A stretch of DNA of 64,000 nt from NCBI GenBank assembly GCA_000827495.1, contig KN817574.1, positions 56,052 to 120,051 on the forward strand, read 5' to 3'. Origin of the DNA: Hypholoma sublateritium FD-334 SS-4. Taxonomy: Eukaryota > Basidiomycota > Agaricomycetes > Agaricales > Strophariaceae. The notes beneath the pieces were generated by a model that ran no database searches, was not told the DNA's origin, and saw only the letters and a program-made list of their open reading frames with translations. Made by a program: the position numbers and the translations under genes. Shown here one piece after another: positions 14,513 through 27,236 of the stretch (the stretch's first letter is position 1; each line of letters starts with the position of its first letter).

Positions 14513-15312
14513 TGAGTTGGTTGGCTGGGTTGAATGAGTCTCGGGGTTCAAAAGGGCAGTGAGCACGATGAAAGAGGGCAACAGGGAAGGTGGCCTTTAT
14601 TCGGACCTGCCGCCCATGCCACAGTCAACCGAGCTTGAAATGATTCGTTTCGGACTCAGTTCAATCTAATCAAGAGGAACACGTAATCTAGCCTCATCGC
14701 ATCAGGAGCCGCTCCAAAAAGACACTTCAGGTAAAGTGCGAACACTTGTTGTCCTTCTTCAAAAGAAGAGATTTCCCCTCGAGAGCTGGTTCTGCTGACA
14801 GTGTTGGATTTTGAAATAGCTAAAGCGTAGAAGTATTGCCGCTGATATGCACAGCTTGAGTGGTGGCGTTACTACGCGTATCCTAAAGCATATCTAAGTC
14901 CACCGGAAGCGCCGCAATTTTTTTGCAGTCAGGACAAGAGGGTAATCTATTATTAGCGAGAACTATTTTTAACACAGGTTAGCGCCGTGGCTATAAAATC
15001 TGTATCCTTCATTGCTCATATTCGAAATTCGAACAGATTTCATGGGCCTTCGATAGTCACTTACTTAGTAGATATCGACCTATGGCTCTAGAGTTGCTGA
15101 GATTGACTGAGATTAAAATTAAATGTTCGGGACGCCTCGGGTTGTCCAGTGGATCAATGCTGTGCAAGAAGGGGCGAGCGTGTGAATATCAAATGACTAA
15201 ATGGGTGAACGGCGGAGGACAAGTTGAATTCAACGAGCTGGCAATCACCTCAATATCGCCCAGTGGCACCCACTCAGTCATACATACTTTTGCTGTTTCT
15301 ATTTCTGTTTCG
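14513..15312. other. Intergenic, promoter side of the MYND gene
   Basis: No independent gene seen. The open frame upstream of 15,313 (from ATG 15,082) may be an N-terminal extension of the MYND gene or an untranslated leader. Confidence 0.4.
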
Positions 15313-16772
15313 ATGGGAAGCTCAGCCCCAATCCACGTCTATACTGGCGTGGTACACCCGGAGCGGAAGGCCATCTTTCGGGCAGATGCGCCGCCAAAAT
15401 CGATGATCAAGGATGGTAGGAAGGAGGCAATCCTGGCATGTACGAAGTGTGGAAAAGCCGGAAATGATGAACAGCCCGTGAAGAAATGTGCTAGGGTTAG
15501 TCAATTTTTCTTGACCTCGCAAATGGAGGCTGATCTTCCTGTCGTCTTAGTGCGGATTAACCTATTACTGTTCTCAACAAGTGCGCTCATTCTTTCACAA
15601 CGTCACTTGGGATATTCAACTGATGCTTTGTAAAGTGCCAACGGAATGATTGGTATGTACTAAGTATTCCCTTACTTCAATAACCACTTGTTCTGATCGC
15701 CACATTTCAAAGGCAGAACCATAAGCCAAATTGCTCCTCAGAACTCGGGGAAGGGATTCATCCTCTTATCAAATCCGTCACGGGAAACCCAATGATCTCT
15801 CACTATATCCAACTCTGCATTGCACTGGAATACTCCCTCCATCGCCTCCACGGCCTTCCCGCAGCGCAACGGCGCGCAGTCATTCGACAACCGCGCTCCG
15901 TGCACATTGATGTTGGTGTCGAGCCATCTATGATCGCCGAATTCATGACCCTGTATACCTATCCGGACGACTGGGACAAGGACGACATGGAGGGCATGCT
16001 GCAGTTCCACCACCTTTCGAGACCAGACCAATGGGTGCCTCCGCGTGAGTTATCCCCGAATGATATTGTGATTTGGAGCCAGGCTCGCGCCGACGCCGAC
16101 GAGGATGGCGACCAGGAATGCGCGGTGGTTCTCGTCAAGTTTTTGAACAACTTCAAACAGTGCATTACGTGTCCATTCGTTGTGGACGACGAGGCTCTTG
16201 GACAAGCGCGGCGCAACATGCCGTTCACAATGGGCTCCGCAATTACAGGGAAGAGCACTGACAAACCTTTGAGCGTGGCAACCTGCTTCGAGTGAGTAAC
16301 AGTCCCTTCATTTGATGATATCTCACTGGCCGTTTTGTGTGTTCTATTTCGTTCGTGCTACTGGGTCGACAGATACCTCAATACACATATTCGGGCAGAT
16401 AAGAAGAACCACCTCCTTCTGCGAGCCCCCATGCGTCCATCTGACAAGGAGCTCATTCGGGATGCGGGACGACAGAAAGATGAGCATGCACCGAGGATGC
16501 TGCGTCTCAAAATGTCGCGCGAAGGCGTATATGTGAGCCACCCGATCAGCGCGCTAAACACCGTAGCCACAAGAAAAGAAGCGCCTCGGAATCAAACACG
16601 TCGTACCGAAAGCGCAAATGCCAACCCGTTACCAGAAAGCAGACAAATCGAGGGCGAACCACAGGAAAGTACTGATGCACTACAAGAAACACGAGAACCA
16701 TCAACGATGAATCGTGCGGAAAGGAGGAGACAACAACAAGAACAGAAAAAGGCGGCCAAGAGGCGAAAGTAA
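15313..16772 (+). CDS. MYND zinc-finger protein
   Basis: Likely protein-interaction factor with one MYND finger; partner unknown. From MGSSAPIHVYTGVVHP the frame leads to the first finger half, CTKCGKAGNDEQPVKKCAR. The rest is carried by two micro-exons: CGLTYYCSQQ (about 15,552-15,581) and CQRNDW (about 15,631-15,650), then QNHKPNC. All eight ligands of the C-x2-C...C-x2-C...YC-x3-C...H-x3-C pattern are present. After the finger comes a helical domain (HYIQLCIALEYSLHRL, YTYPDDWDKDD), an intron at about 16,292, and a basic tail ending RRRQQQEQKKAAKRRK, possibly nuclear. An in-frame ATG at 15,082 would lengthen the N-terminus by 77 residues. A transposon-end relic starts eight bases past the stop codon. 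Confidence 0.8.
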
Positions 16773-16779
16773 TAAGTAG

Positions 16780-16823
16780 TAGGGAGGGTCCGAGTGGCGA
16801 TTTCTGGGCCCTTTCTGATTCGA
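16780..16823 (+). repeat. Solo degenerate end of the GTTTCTG-type TIR element
   Basis: TAGGGAGGGTCCGAGTGGCG followed by TTTCTGGGCCCTTTCTG closely follows the terminus of the element at 4,960-5,826 (shared TAGGG-AGGGTC-GAGTGGC and two TTTCTG units). No matching right end was found nearby, so this is probably a relic. Confidence 0.6.
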
Positions 16824-17266
16824 TCCGTCGCTAATTAAATCATGTCATTTTGTGAAATATCTATACCGTTTTCGCAAATTTCGGGTAAGGTGTATAACAG
16901 TTTTCTGCAAGTTCTCTAGCTCATGCGTACAAATTGCGTACAAATGTGTGGGCATCATCCATTGTCGTTCAAGGTCAAGGTCCGCGACATCCGTTGCAAA
17001 TCAAACGAAGACAAAATATACGCGTCCCTGCTTGGTCCCTGCCACCCACCACTTTACTCTGCGGTTCCGGTCGTCATTTGGTCATCCCGGCGGTTTCGTC
17101 TGGGCCTCCGATTCGGTAGAAAACACTGCAGTCTGCCCCTGTGTGATAGCAATTTTGCTGTGCAAGATGTCGTCATCTCGCACAGCCACTGCAGACTTGT
17201 ACGATGCGGCGGAAACATAAAACCTGGGTCATGCAATCATGTTTATTCTTACCCTAAGCCAGCGCC
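16824..17266. other. Intergenic, no recognised gene
   Basis: Contains overlapping open frames without motif; presumed promoter of the following gene. Confidence 0.4.
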
Positions 17267-18671
17267 ATGCCCCACACCGAATACCCTTCGTCTCATCTTT
17301 CTGAGCAGTATATCCAAGACAGCTTTCACAGCTACCTCAAGTCTTCACTCACACAAGCAAAAGCAGAACGCCTCCTTGATGCTGATGTGCTCGCGAGCGC
17401 GGAGGGTGATCTCATGATCACAGGTATGAACATCTTGATTTTCGTAGCTTAACCTTCATCTGAATGTGATTTCAGGGCCTGCTTTATGTCTGTATTTCGC
17501 CGCTTTGCGGTGTACGACCAACCCTCCCTCAGTACCTTTACCTCGCTCTTCGAAATCGGGGCGATCACAACCGATGGAACTTTCATACGACAATTGCCCG
17601 CCTCCATTCATCTCATTCCTCCGAGTCTGGTCCAATTCCGTTCCTCAAATCCAAGCACTTTCTCCTGAGACTCAGCACGATTTGGCTCGAGTGATATGTA
17701 GCCTTGAACCACTGTCGCCCACCACTAGTCCAAGCGTCTACGGGATCGCCGCGGATCTACGGGCTGTTGCAATTGAAATCAGTCAGCGACGGTCGTTTCA
17801 AGATCGATATGCATCCGATATCCAAGCAGCGCTCGATTCGGGCCAGGCCCCTGAAAGCCCGGGAGCGAGGAAGACCTCATTTGTCCCTCCCCCGGTGTAC
17901 GACGCCGCTCCGAGCACCCCACCGAAGCCATCGCCGCGGCCTTCTGTCGCTACGATAGACCCACATGTACCACATAGAGAGAAGCAGAATAAACACCCCA
18001 CTCCACCCCACTCGGCGGCGCTCTTGTCTCCAAATTCGGCGCGCACGTCGTTGTCGGCGCACAGCTCCACATCCTCGTTCAGCTCGCAGGGCTCCGCACC
18101 CTCCATCCTCACACAGGAAACACCCGCGATCGAGTTCATCCGCGAGACTCTATACGCGTCACTCGGCGATGCGCTCGAGCGCCGACCGTCGCTACGCCGG
18201 CTGCTCAAACGCGACTCGACCCGCGCATACTTCGCCTCGGTCGCGTTCGCCGTCCTCGACGTTGCAACCAACGCAATCACACCAGACGGAGCAGTGATCG
18301 GCGTCATCGGGAAGGAGCTGACGCTCGCCGAGTGCCCGCGCGATCTGCGGCCGTTCATGGCGGAGCTCGCGGCCATCGGGCTGCAGGCGCGGGAGATGGA
18401 AGAGGAGGACAACCAGGTCGCGATGGACCTCGCGCAGCGGGGGAAGGACATCCCGCTGTCGCGGCTCGATCGCGTGAACATGATCCTTGAAGAGGGCGTG
18501 GGTTATGAGCGGGGGCTCCAGGATGCGCGCGGTGGGCGGCGGAGCGTGGAGGGGCGCGCGGTCGCGTTTGCGAATAGGGTGAATGCGCTGAGCCTTGGGA
18601 TGACCAAACTGCGGGCATTCAGAGAACGTCAAGGGGACGTGTTCAAGGTGTTGGGCGGTATCGGATCATAA
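17267..18671 (+). CDS. Conserved-looking protein of unknown function (450 aa)
   Basis: Two exons. Exon 1 (17,267-17,423) encodes MPHTEYPSSHLSEQYIQD... through MIT; the intron has GTATGA...TTTCAG borders and the frame resumes at 17,476 with GPALCLYFAALRC. The middle (about residues 165-260) is Pro/Ser-rich and probably disordered. The C-terminal half is mainly helical, with ETLYASLGDALE, RPSLRRLLKRD, YFASVAFAVLDVA and a conserved-looking SRLDRVNMILEEG. It ends VLGGIGS-stop. I do not recognise a named domain and see no signal peptide or membrane segment. Strong coding bias and an unbroken frame support a real gene. The many frames on the opposite strand here are shadows of its high GC content. 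Confidence 0.75.
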
Positions 18672-20391
18672 TATACCGATCTGTGTTAGGGTGTATGCCG
18701 TATGATATAGAACATTGTTAATATCGTTAATATCTCTTACCATAATCTAATATATAGAGTACTTCATCTACGACTCGTAGGATACTCGGTTAACCTTCCA
18801 GCAAGTATACGCCAAGCCAAATTTACCTACGATCTCAGTATTGCAATATTGCAAGTTTGTGGGATGGCAAATCAAAGACTCGGATGCATGAGTAAGCTCA
18901 CACCAGCCATGAACATTTGAATCTTTCTCAGTCCCTAGCTCCAAGTTGAAGCACTGAGCTTCCTTACAGCTGGCGACAAGTCAACGGGAAAGTTGGGGTT
19001 GCGTTGCCATTCCAGATCGAATAGACCTTAAGCTTAAGCTTCATCGATTCATCCTCGGGTGGGCGGCCCGCAGACAAACGACTCGGATAAACGCTGCCCG
19101 CCTCTCTCAGGCCCGCGCACAGGTGGTGCGGCTCGCCCGCCGTGATTTACGTATCCCTCCTATCCAAATCGCCGGTGCGGGGAATAGGCCATATTCCCCG
19201 AACATCTATTTTCAGAAGACTCCTTACACGGGAAAGCCATTCTCATGTTTTACGCAGACGACACAGCGGTGGCCACCTACGCTTGACCTACGTCGTCATT
19301 CATTCATGATATCTAATATGTTTTGCTAAGGGTGCGCCAGCTATCTAAAGAGGGACACAGGAACCTTGGGGAAGGTAGATTTGATTTTTGATGAGATTAG
19401 AGAGTTTTACAGGTGGATTTCCAGTGGAATTGCCGCATGGCAGTCCCATTCCCTTGCCTTCCATAGCCAAGCGCATTCAGATTGAACGAATCATCCCGAG
19501 GGCCGAGGCTGCCGGCCCGTCGATTGGACGCCGCACCAAAGCATATCCTACTTAGTCGCTGCGGATTGTTTTCCCTGACTGTTTCGAAGCCATTTTACTC
19601 CAAATATAATACACTGGGAACGGTAAGAGCCAAGACGAAATGTGCGTTCATGATCAATAATTGGCGATCCCATGGATTAGACGCTCGCACATGAATTAAC
19701 TCACGGTATACAAACACATTACCAATCGTCCCCATGCTTCCATGTTATATCCATTGTTAGCCAGCTTATTTGATTCTGGGGGGGAAAGAACCCGCAGATG
19801 AAGTACGGGAGAAGGCCGTCGAGCAGTGCACATGTGGCTGTGGACATGCAGCGTGCAAAGGTTGCGCGGTCTAAGAACGGCGATATTGCGCACCTGACGG
19901 GCGCGAAGTACTATGATCTGAGGCGTGTTGCACTGAACTCCCATGCGCAGAAATACGCAGCTAAAAATTGGCCCAATTGTGCACGCATACCCACACATAA
20001 ATGCAAGAAGAGCAAATATATAAATAGACTTGTAATATGCCTTCTTCTAGCGTTATAAATAAAATGTGGATGGCGGCTGGTCCCTGTTATGCAAGGTCCA
20101 TGGAGTAGTCGGAATGGTGCTTATCTGCATGCGATAGCGTACAATTTTTAGCACGAAAATGGAGTTTTTCCTGTGCTGGGAATTGAGCCGTTCTGTCGCC
20201 GACCTTCAGTCAGCCACTCTGAATCAGTGGGACGATTTTTCGGCTGTGATCGACTCGTAAGTGTAGCATGTGGAGAGGTAAACGTAGTAAGAACGCACGT
20301 TCGAGGATGTATTGCCATCGATATCGATATAAGTGGTCAACTATTGCTCTTATGCTTGGACGGACAGTCTGTTTATTACGGGCTTTCAACC
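18672..20391. other. Intergenic, possible retroelement debris
   Basis: 1.7 kb without an intact gene. Near 19,230-19,275 a short plus-strand frame reads ILMFYADDTAV, which resembles the YADD box of reverse transcriptases, but stops flank it and no neighbouring RT motif is convincing. The rest is unassigned. Confidence 0.4.
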
Positions 20392-22154
20392 ATGGTTCAC
20401 CTTCGGTCAACTGCTCTCGTGCTCGCGGGCTCTATCGCTGCATCTAACGCTCTAGTGGCACAAACCTTCCGTGATAATATCAAGAGTGTCGTTGTCCTGA
20501 TCCAAGAGAACCGGTCAGCTACTCTTCACTGTGTTCGTATGCGATCTTATGTTTTCGCTCATCATATCCATGACTATGTCTTAGATCATTTGATTGGTTC
20601 TTTGGAGATCTATCATACAGCACTGAAATTGACAATCTCCGAAATCTAAAACGTCAACTTTGCAACCCTGTAAGCTGTGCTTTCTGCTTTACCTCTGCGC
20701 CGCGTGTGGTTAATTTTTATTCTTGAATATCAGGCCAACGTAACGAGCCCAAATGGCTCCTCGATCTGCGCGACGAATTCCGCTGCGAATGTATCTCCCG
20801 ACGACCCCAATCATTCAGTCACTGGAGTGGCCTTCCAGATATTCGGGACCTTCCACCCCGACGAGACCGTTTCGCCTGCGGAGCTACTGAAAGCGGAGAC
20901 GATGATTGGCTTCCTCCAGGAGGAAGAAAACGTTTTGAAGAGCAGCAATTTATCTGTCGCCGGAGAGACGATCAACTTCATTTCAGAGGACAAGATCCCC
21001 GTGTTCCGCACGATGGCAGAAAACTTCGTGCTGTTTGACCGTTGGTTTGCTGACGTTCCTGGACCCACCGATCCCAACAGGTATGTCCGCGTGGTATATT
21101 TTTGTTGTAAGAATGACGCGATCTTTCTTTCTTTCAGAGCCTACATCACGTCTGGCGCATCGCACGGGCATGGACAGAACGACAATGGCTTCAGCACATT
21201 TTCGCTACCCCAGCGCTCGATCTTCCAGCAGCTTGACGAAAACGGCATCACCTGGACCAACTACTTCAACTCGAGTTTCAACCCTGACGCGGAGTTCTAC
21301 ACCTGGACACAGACCGAGGGAAAGGTCGCCACCAATGTGAAGCCGATTGAGAACTTCTTTGCCGATGCGAAGGCAGGGAAACTTCCGCAGTTCACATATA
21401 TTAACCCTGAGGTGTGTCACGCGAGCTTTGTTGTTATAGACTGTCTTGACATATATGGCTCTGACCTATTTTAGTGCTGCTCATTTGACTCAATGCACCC
21501 GCCGAGCCCCATCAACACCGGAGAGGCGTGGACCAAGTCTATTTACGAGGCAGTGCGTGGTGGCCCCCAGTGGAAGAACACTCTTTTCCTCATCGCGTTC
21601 GACGAGCACGGTGTATGCCTCTATTAACACTTCCTTATCGTGGCATCTATTCACCAGATAATTAAAAGGGATTTGCTGACCATGTTCCGCCTCCCGTCAA
21701 CGTTCCCAACCCTGATGGTCTTACCTACACAGAAACTGCGGGAGACGGGAAGAACTATACCTTCGACTTCAACCGCCTCGGTGTTCGGTACGTCCTTGCT
21801 GGTGCGCACTGTGGGTCATTTTAGGGGTCCTGAATTTGTTCTTTCGCAGTGTACCCGCTCTGGTAATTTCTCCGTGGGTGAAGAAGGGAGCAATCGAGCA
21901 CGACGGTATCAACGGTGAGGGTCTTACATACACCCACTCCTCCCTTGCAGCTTTCATCAGCAAGGTACGGCTCATACTCGAGGATAATTTACTGAAGAAG
22001 CGCTAACTCGGAATTAATGCTATAGCTCTGGAACCTCGACGGTGGCAAGCCCCTCACCTCCCGCGTAGCGTGGGCATCGAGCTTCGAGCACCTTATTACC
22101 AACACATTCCGTGAAGACACCCCGCTGGTCTTGCCCAATCCCGCTGCCGACTAA
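20392..22154 (+). CDS. Secreted phosphoesterase (phospholipase C / acid phosphatase-like, PF04185 type), copy 2
   Basis: Paralogue of the gene at 1,972-3,687, on the opposite strand. Eight exons at the same positions. It starts MVHLRSTALVLAGS, a signal peptide. Landmarks in order: VVVLIQENRSFD with the intron splitting the Arg codon, PGPTDPNR, SGASHGHGQND, DEHGGFADHVPPP and SPWV. The C-terminus is SSFEHLITNTFRED and ends PAAD-stop. Length is about 400 residues. Compared with copy 1 there are scattered substitutions, notably RNLKRQLCNP where copy 1 has RNLGATFCNP, but all family motifs are kept. I infer an intact secreted enzyme acting on phosphate esters or phospholipids; the substrate cannot be decided from sequence. 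Confidence 0.9.
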
Positions 22155-22657
22155 GTGGAGTTTTTTTTACTAATAACTCGGTAATCGTTAAAAACCGAGA
22201 TGATCATTCTTTCTTCTATCTTCTTTCGAGCCAATGTAATTTTACTGCCATAACACAACATTCATCTGGAGTACATACTAAGAGTCAGTCACAATTGAGA
22301 ATACTTAGTCGTGTTAGATTTCGTCCGCTATTTATTTCTTAAGGAGAAGCTTTCTCTGAGATATAGAAGATAGGTGGATTATGTATGTCCCATCTAGCCT
22401 GGATTTTTTCCAAATAGCCACATAGAATACGGCACTTTTTCAACGCCTCGGAGCGAGGCGACTTGGAGGCGACGAGTTTTGGTACGAGACTACGAGTTGA
22501 TAGCCGAAAGGCCGAGATCCGAAAAGGGATGTTTGTAATCAAAGTGATGCGTCATCAGCACAAACGCAAACCTTCCTCATCTTTCCGCCACAACTCGTCC
22601 TCTAATATCTACTTCATCCTCTCGTTTTCTACGTGCGAGGGCGCCTATTAACGCGCC
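22155..22657. other. Intergenic between phosphoesterase and Lon
   Basis: No gene recognised; 3' flank of the phosphoesterase and promoter of the Lon gene. Confidence 0.45.
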
Positions 22658-25600
22658 ATGAGCCGCTTCGGAGCTCATTTGTGGTCGCTTGACGCGAGGC
22701 TGCTGCCACGTGCGACGCAGCGACATTTTTCCTGCTCGTCTGCCGTATCTGCACGCAACGGGACCGCGGCAGCGCCTAGTTGGGTCAAGGCGAACTGGCA
22801 ATACGGGCATATCGTACAGCGAAACTTCTCTTCATCGGCCGCAGCGCTTGTACGCAATGGCAGTGCTGCTAAATCACCGCGATGGATCAATGCAAAAACG
22901 CCGGACGACACGCCTCCCAAGGAGAATGACGAGCAAAAGAAGGAGGAGGAGGAGGACAAAACCCCAGAACCGGAGCCGGAACCGGTGAAGAGTTCAGTGT
23001 CCTCATCGCCCTCACAGTCTATATCAGACGGCCCTGTAGCCCCACCAGCGTCGAACGCGCCACCTGTACCTCCAAATCCCGGTTCAATAGCGAAGCAAAG
23101 CGTACCTGAAATCTATCCACAGGTCCTCGCGCTGCCTATCGCGCGGAGGCCTCTATTTCCCGGCTTTTACAAGGCTGTTGTCGTCCGTAACCCTGCCGTC
23201 GTCGCCGCGATCAAAGACATGATGAAGCGCGGCCAGCCCTACCTCGGTGCGTTCCTGCTCAAGGACGAAAACGCGGACAGCGACGTCATCACGGATATTA
23301 ACTCGGTCCACCCGGTCGGCGTCTTCGCCCAAATCACAAGTGTTTTCGCTGCCGCGGGTCGTGGGGGCGAGGGTGACGACAAGGAGGAAGGGCTTACAGC
23401 TGTACTCTACCCGCACCGCCGCATCAAAATTACCGAACTAATCAAATCTGGTGCCGCTCGAGTCGAGCAGCAGGAGGAACCCCAAACTGTTGAGCCGCCC
23501 ACACCGCCCCCGACGCCTCCCCCGACTACCGATCTGGCCTTACCCTCGCAGACTGCCTTCTTACACTCACACGACGTCTCGATCGTGAACGTCGAGAACC
23601 TACACACGCAACCATACAAGAAGGATGACCAGCACATTCGTGCATTCATGTCGGAGATCGTTTCTGTGTTCAAGGACATCGCGCAGCTTAATCCCCTCTT
23701 CCGCGACCAAATCACCAACTTCAGCATCAACCAGGTCGCCGCGAACGTATTCGACGAGCCCGACAAACTGGCGGATTTCGCCGCCGCGGTGAGCACCGGT
23801 GAGGTTGGCGAACTGCAGGACGTTCTGGAGAGCCTCGTCGTCGACGACCGGTTGCGTAAGGCGCTTCTCGTCCTCAAGAAAGAGCTCATCAACGCACAAC
23901 TGCAGTCAAAACTTTCACGCGACGTCGACTCAAAGATCGCCAAACGCCAGCGCGAGTACTACCTCATGGAGCAGCTCAAGGGTATCAAGAAGGAACTCGG
24001 CATGGAAAGTGACGGCAAGGACAAGCTCATCGAAAAGTTCCGGGAACGTGCAGCGTCGCTCGTCATGCCCGAAGGCGTCAAGAAGGTCTTCGAGGAGGAG
24101 CTGAGTAAGCTACAGGGTCTGGAGCCCGCTGCGAGCGAGGCAAACGTCACACGGAACTATCTGGATTGGCTAACTCAGGTACGTTCTTCTGTTCCCATCC
24201 AAAATTGTCGTGCTCAATTTAGGTTTGCAGATTCCCTGGGGCCGCTCTACCCCCGAGAACTTTTCGCTCCCTCACGCGACGCGCGTGCTTAATGAAGACC
24301 ACTATGGGCTCCAGGACATTAAGTCCCGTATTCTCGAGTTCCTCGCCGTCGGCAAGCTACGCGGCACCGTGCAGGGCAAAATCATCTGTCTCGTTGGGCC
24401 ACCGGGAGTCGGAAAGACGAGTATCGGAAAGAGCATTGCGCGCGCCCTGGGGCGCCGTTTCTTCCGCTTCAGTGTCGGAGGGCTCACGGATGTAGCAGAG
24501 GTGAAGGGGCACAGGCGGACATACGTTGGGTGCGTGCACTTTGAATTTTTAGTTCGTGCGAATACTAACAGGCAGGCTTTTTAAGTGCGCTGCCCGGCAA
24601 GATCATCCAAGCGCTCAAGCGGGTGGAGACGGAGAACCCGCTCGTGCTCATTGATGAGGTAGACAAAATCGGGCGGGGACACAACGGCGACCCCTCGAGC
24701 GCTCTGCTCGAGATGCTCGACCCGGAGCAGAATAGCAGCTTCTTGGATCACTAGTGCGCCTTCCAATCATACCGTACTCCCGCAGTCACTTACTCTTCCG
24801 GAATAGCATGGATGTCCCCGTCGATCTCTCACGGGTGCTCTTCGTGTGCACGGCGAACAACCTCGCGACGATCCCGGCACCACTGCTGGATCGTATGGAA
24901 GTGCTTGAGGTCTCGGGATACGTTTCTGAGGAGAAGCTCGCGATTGCGTCGCGATACCTTGCTCCACAGGCGAAGGAGCAGAGCGGGCTTGGCGGAGCAG
25001 ACGTGCAGCTTGACGAAGCCGCTGTGGAGAGCCTCATCCGGTGGTACTGCCGTGAGAGCGGCGTGCGTAACTTGAAGAAACACATTGAGAAGGTACGGAT
25101 CGGATTTATGCCGTTGGTGACGATCCGGATATTGATTAGATCGGAGTGTAGATCTATCGCAAGGCTGCTTTGAAGCTCGTCGAGGACCTTGGCGAGGACG
25201 TGCTACCGGAACCCGCTGCTAGCGCTGCGCCAGAGGCGGCGAAGGAAGATAAGGCTCACGAGGCGCCCGCTGTCGGCAGCGTGCCCCTCCCGAACGATCC
25301 GACCGTACCCCCAGAGCCCGCCCCGGCGCCTGTCGCGGAGACACCCGCCGAGGACTCCACCACAACCTCGACTCCCAGAACCAGCGAAACGGGCGAAGAC
25401 CACCCACCTGCGTCGTCACCGACGACAGCGACGCGCTCGCCGATGCACATTCCGGAGACGGTCCACGTGCGCATCACGGCGGAGAACCTGAAGGAGTACG
25501 TTGGGCCGCCGGTGTATCACCAGGACCGCCTGTACAGCAAGCCGCCGCCCGCCGGCGTGAGCACCGGCCTTGGGTACCTTGGAAATGGGAGTGGCGCTGT

Positions 25601-26401
25601 GATGCCGATCGAGGCGATGGTGAGTCATTCAATTTGGATGTGAGATGAGATGGTGGCGTAGAGTGTCAGATTCTGACTTTTGGCGTCGCGTAACGTCATT
25701 TCTGCCCTGTCGTGACGCAGTGTGTCGTATCACGGCACCGCGCGTCCCGCCCCTTTTTGGATCATTGAGCACAGCACTGAATCTGATTTTTGTAGAGCAT
25801 GCCGGGCAAGGGCGCCTTGCAGCTGACGGGCAAACTGGGCGAGGTGATCCGCGAGTCAGCGCAGATCGGTCTCTCATGGGTGCGCGCGCACGCGTTCGAC
25901 CTCGGGATCACCCCCGACGCGAGCCAGCAGTTCCTGACGGACAAGGACGTGCACGTACACATGCCCGAGGGCAGCATCGGCAAGGAGGGCCCCAGCGCGG
26001 GCACCGCGATCCTCAGCGCGTTCGTGAGCCTGTTCACGGGCGTGCCCATTGACCCGGACATCGGTGCGACTCCTCATCTACTCATCTCGCGCGACGCGTG
26101 CTGACGGTGCTTTGTTTCTGCAGCGATGACGGGCGAGATTTCGCTCGTGGGGCAGGTGCTCCCGGTTGGCGGGCTGAAGGAGAAGATCCTCGCCGCGCAC
26201 CGCGCGGGCATCAAGACGATCCTCGCGCCGGCGGCGAACCAGGCGGACATCGAGGAGAACGTGCCCGCGAGCGTGAAGGAGGGCATCCGGTTCGTGTACG
26301 TCGAGAACGTGAACCAGGTGCTGCAGGCGGTGTTCGCGGGTGCCGCGGGGGGCGCGAACGCGGAGGTGCTCGAGCGCTGGCGGGGGACGCTCCCGCCGTA
26401 G
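22658..26401 (+). CDS. PIM1: Mitochondrial Lon protease (Pim1 homologue)
   Basis: ATP-dependent serine protease of the mitochondrial matrix that degrades misfolded and oxidised proteins. Seven exons, about 1,095 residues. The N-terminus is Arg/Ser-rich and acid-poor, as in a mitochondrial targeting peptide. It is followed by an acidic/Pro linker, then the LON substrate-binding domain (from [20 protein letters not shown]). The AAA+ module has Walker [10 protein letters not shown], Walker [11 protein letters not shown], and the split exon join [14 protein letters not shown] Pro/Ala/Thr-rich insert of about 85 residues (25,200-25,440) separates it from the protease domain. That domain has catalytic Ser in EGPSAGTAI and catalytic Lys in [10 protein letters not shown]. 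It ends RGTLPP-stop. All catalytic residues are present. The numerous other frames in this region are shadows of its GC-rich coding. Confidence 0.97.
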
Positions 26402-27236
26402 AGCCTGACTGATTTATTGCGGCTCATGAGGCAGTACATGCACACGCACATATATAATACTTACCTACATATGTTTCTCTTCGGCACGCATACATCGTTT
26501 TAGTAGCTGCACCCCGCATTTTGTGTATTTTAGATAATTCCAATGAACCCCACTCATACATCGTAGATCGGGGGGCTGGTGAAAAGGTCGTATCACCCTT
26601 TTCGAAGGGGCGTGGGTATGGGATGTGGGGGTAGGCCTAACAATGGTACAGGTTTGGGACAGGAAAGAGATTTCGTGGTCTTCGTTGAGCAATTATACAA
26701 GGGTGAAGTAATTCTTAGGAATCTGGACGATATACTAAGCGATGCATGGATGATCGATTCCACGCAAGGGTTGCTTGTAGGTCCGCCGGCTGGGTGGGTT
26801 AACACAGGACCACACAAATGTCAACACAAAGTTGTTGACTCGCTTTTGCACAGATAAAGAGATACCCCCGACACAACGATGGTAGCAAGATTTTAGAACT
26901 GATATCTAAATTGACATATATTTATCTACCATGAAATCCCAAATGGTATATATAGTGCGGGTGATAATTCAAATTTTGCTGCATATGTTCATGCGCAGGG
27001 GCGACCTATAAGTTTTCGCCGTTGCACCACATGATTCGGCTGCCATCTAGCATGAATGGGTAAGATTCCAACTACCCTCCAATAGATATCATCTTCTTTG
27101 GCGAAGGAGACTCCTATATTCCACATCGCATATTTTCAAACGTCGATCAATCAACGATGCCACCTTTGCATCCACGTCAGACTATCTGTACGGCTTGACC
27201 AATTCTGCTCCACTGGTAGAAAGTATACCCTCACAT
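26402..27236. other. Intergenic, convergent 3' flanks
   Basis: Lies between the convergent ends of the Lon gene and the small zinc-motif gene. No gene recognised. Confidence 0.45.

Noticed and set aside
16923..17417. 164-codon plus-strand frame overlapping the start of the 450-residue protein
   Set aside because: The other frame has a splice-consistent continuation into a long coherent protein; this one has only composition-driven openness.
18192..18632. Minus-strand frame of 146 codons opposite the unknown protein
   Set aside because: It mirrors the GC-rich codons of the plus-strand gene and is Arg/Pro/His-rich without motifs: a shadow frame.
19225..19280. Reverse-transcriptase-like box (FYADDTAV) on the plus strand
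   Set aside because: Only one short motif is present; stops lie immediately before and after, and no other RT motif or element end was found. Chance is likely.
23407..23943. 178-codon minus-strand frame opposite the Lon gene
   Set aside because: Shadow of the Lon coding strand; no motif, and Lon is unambiguous here.
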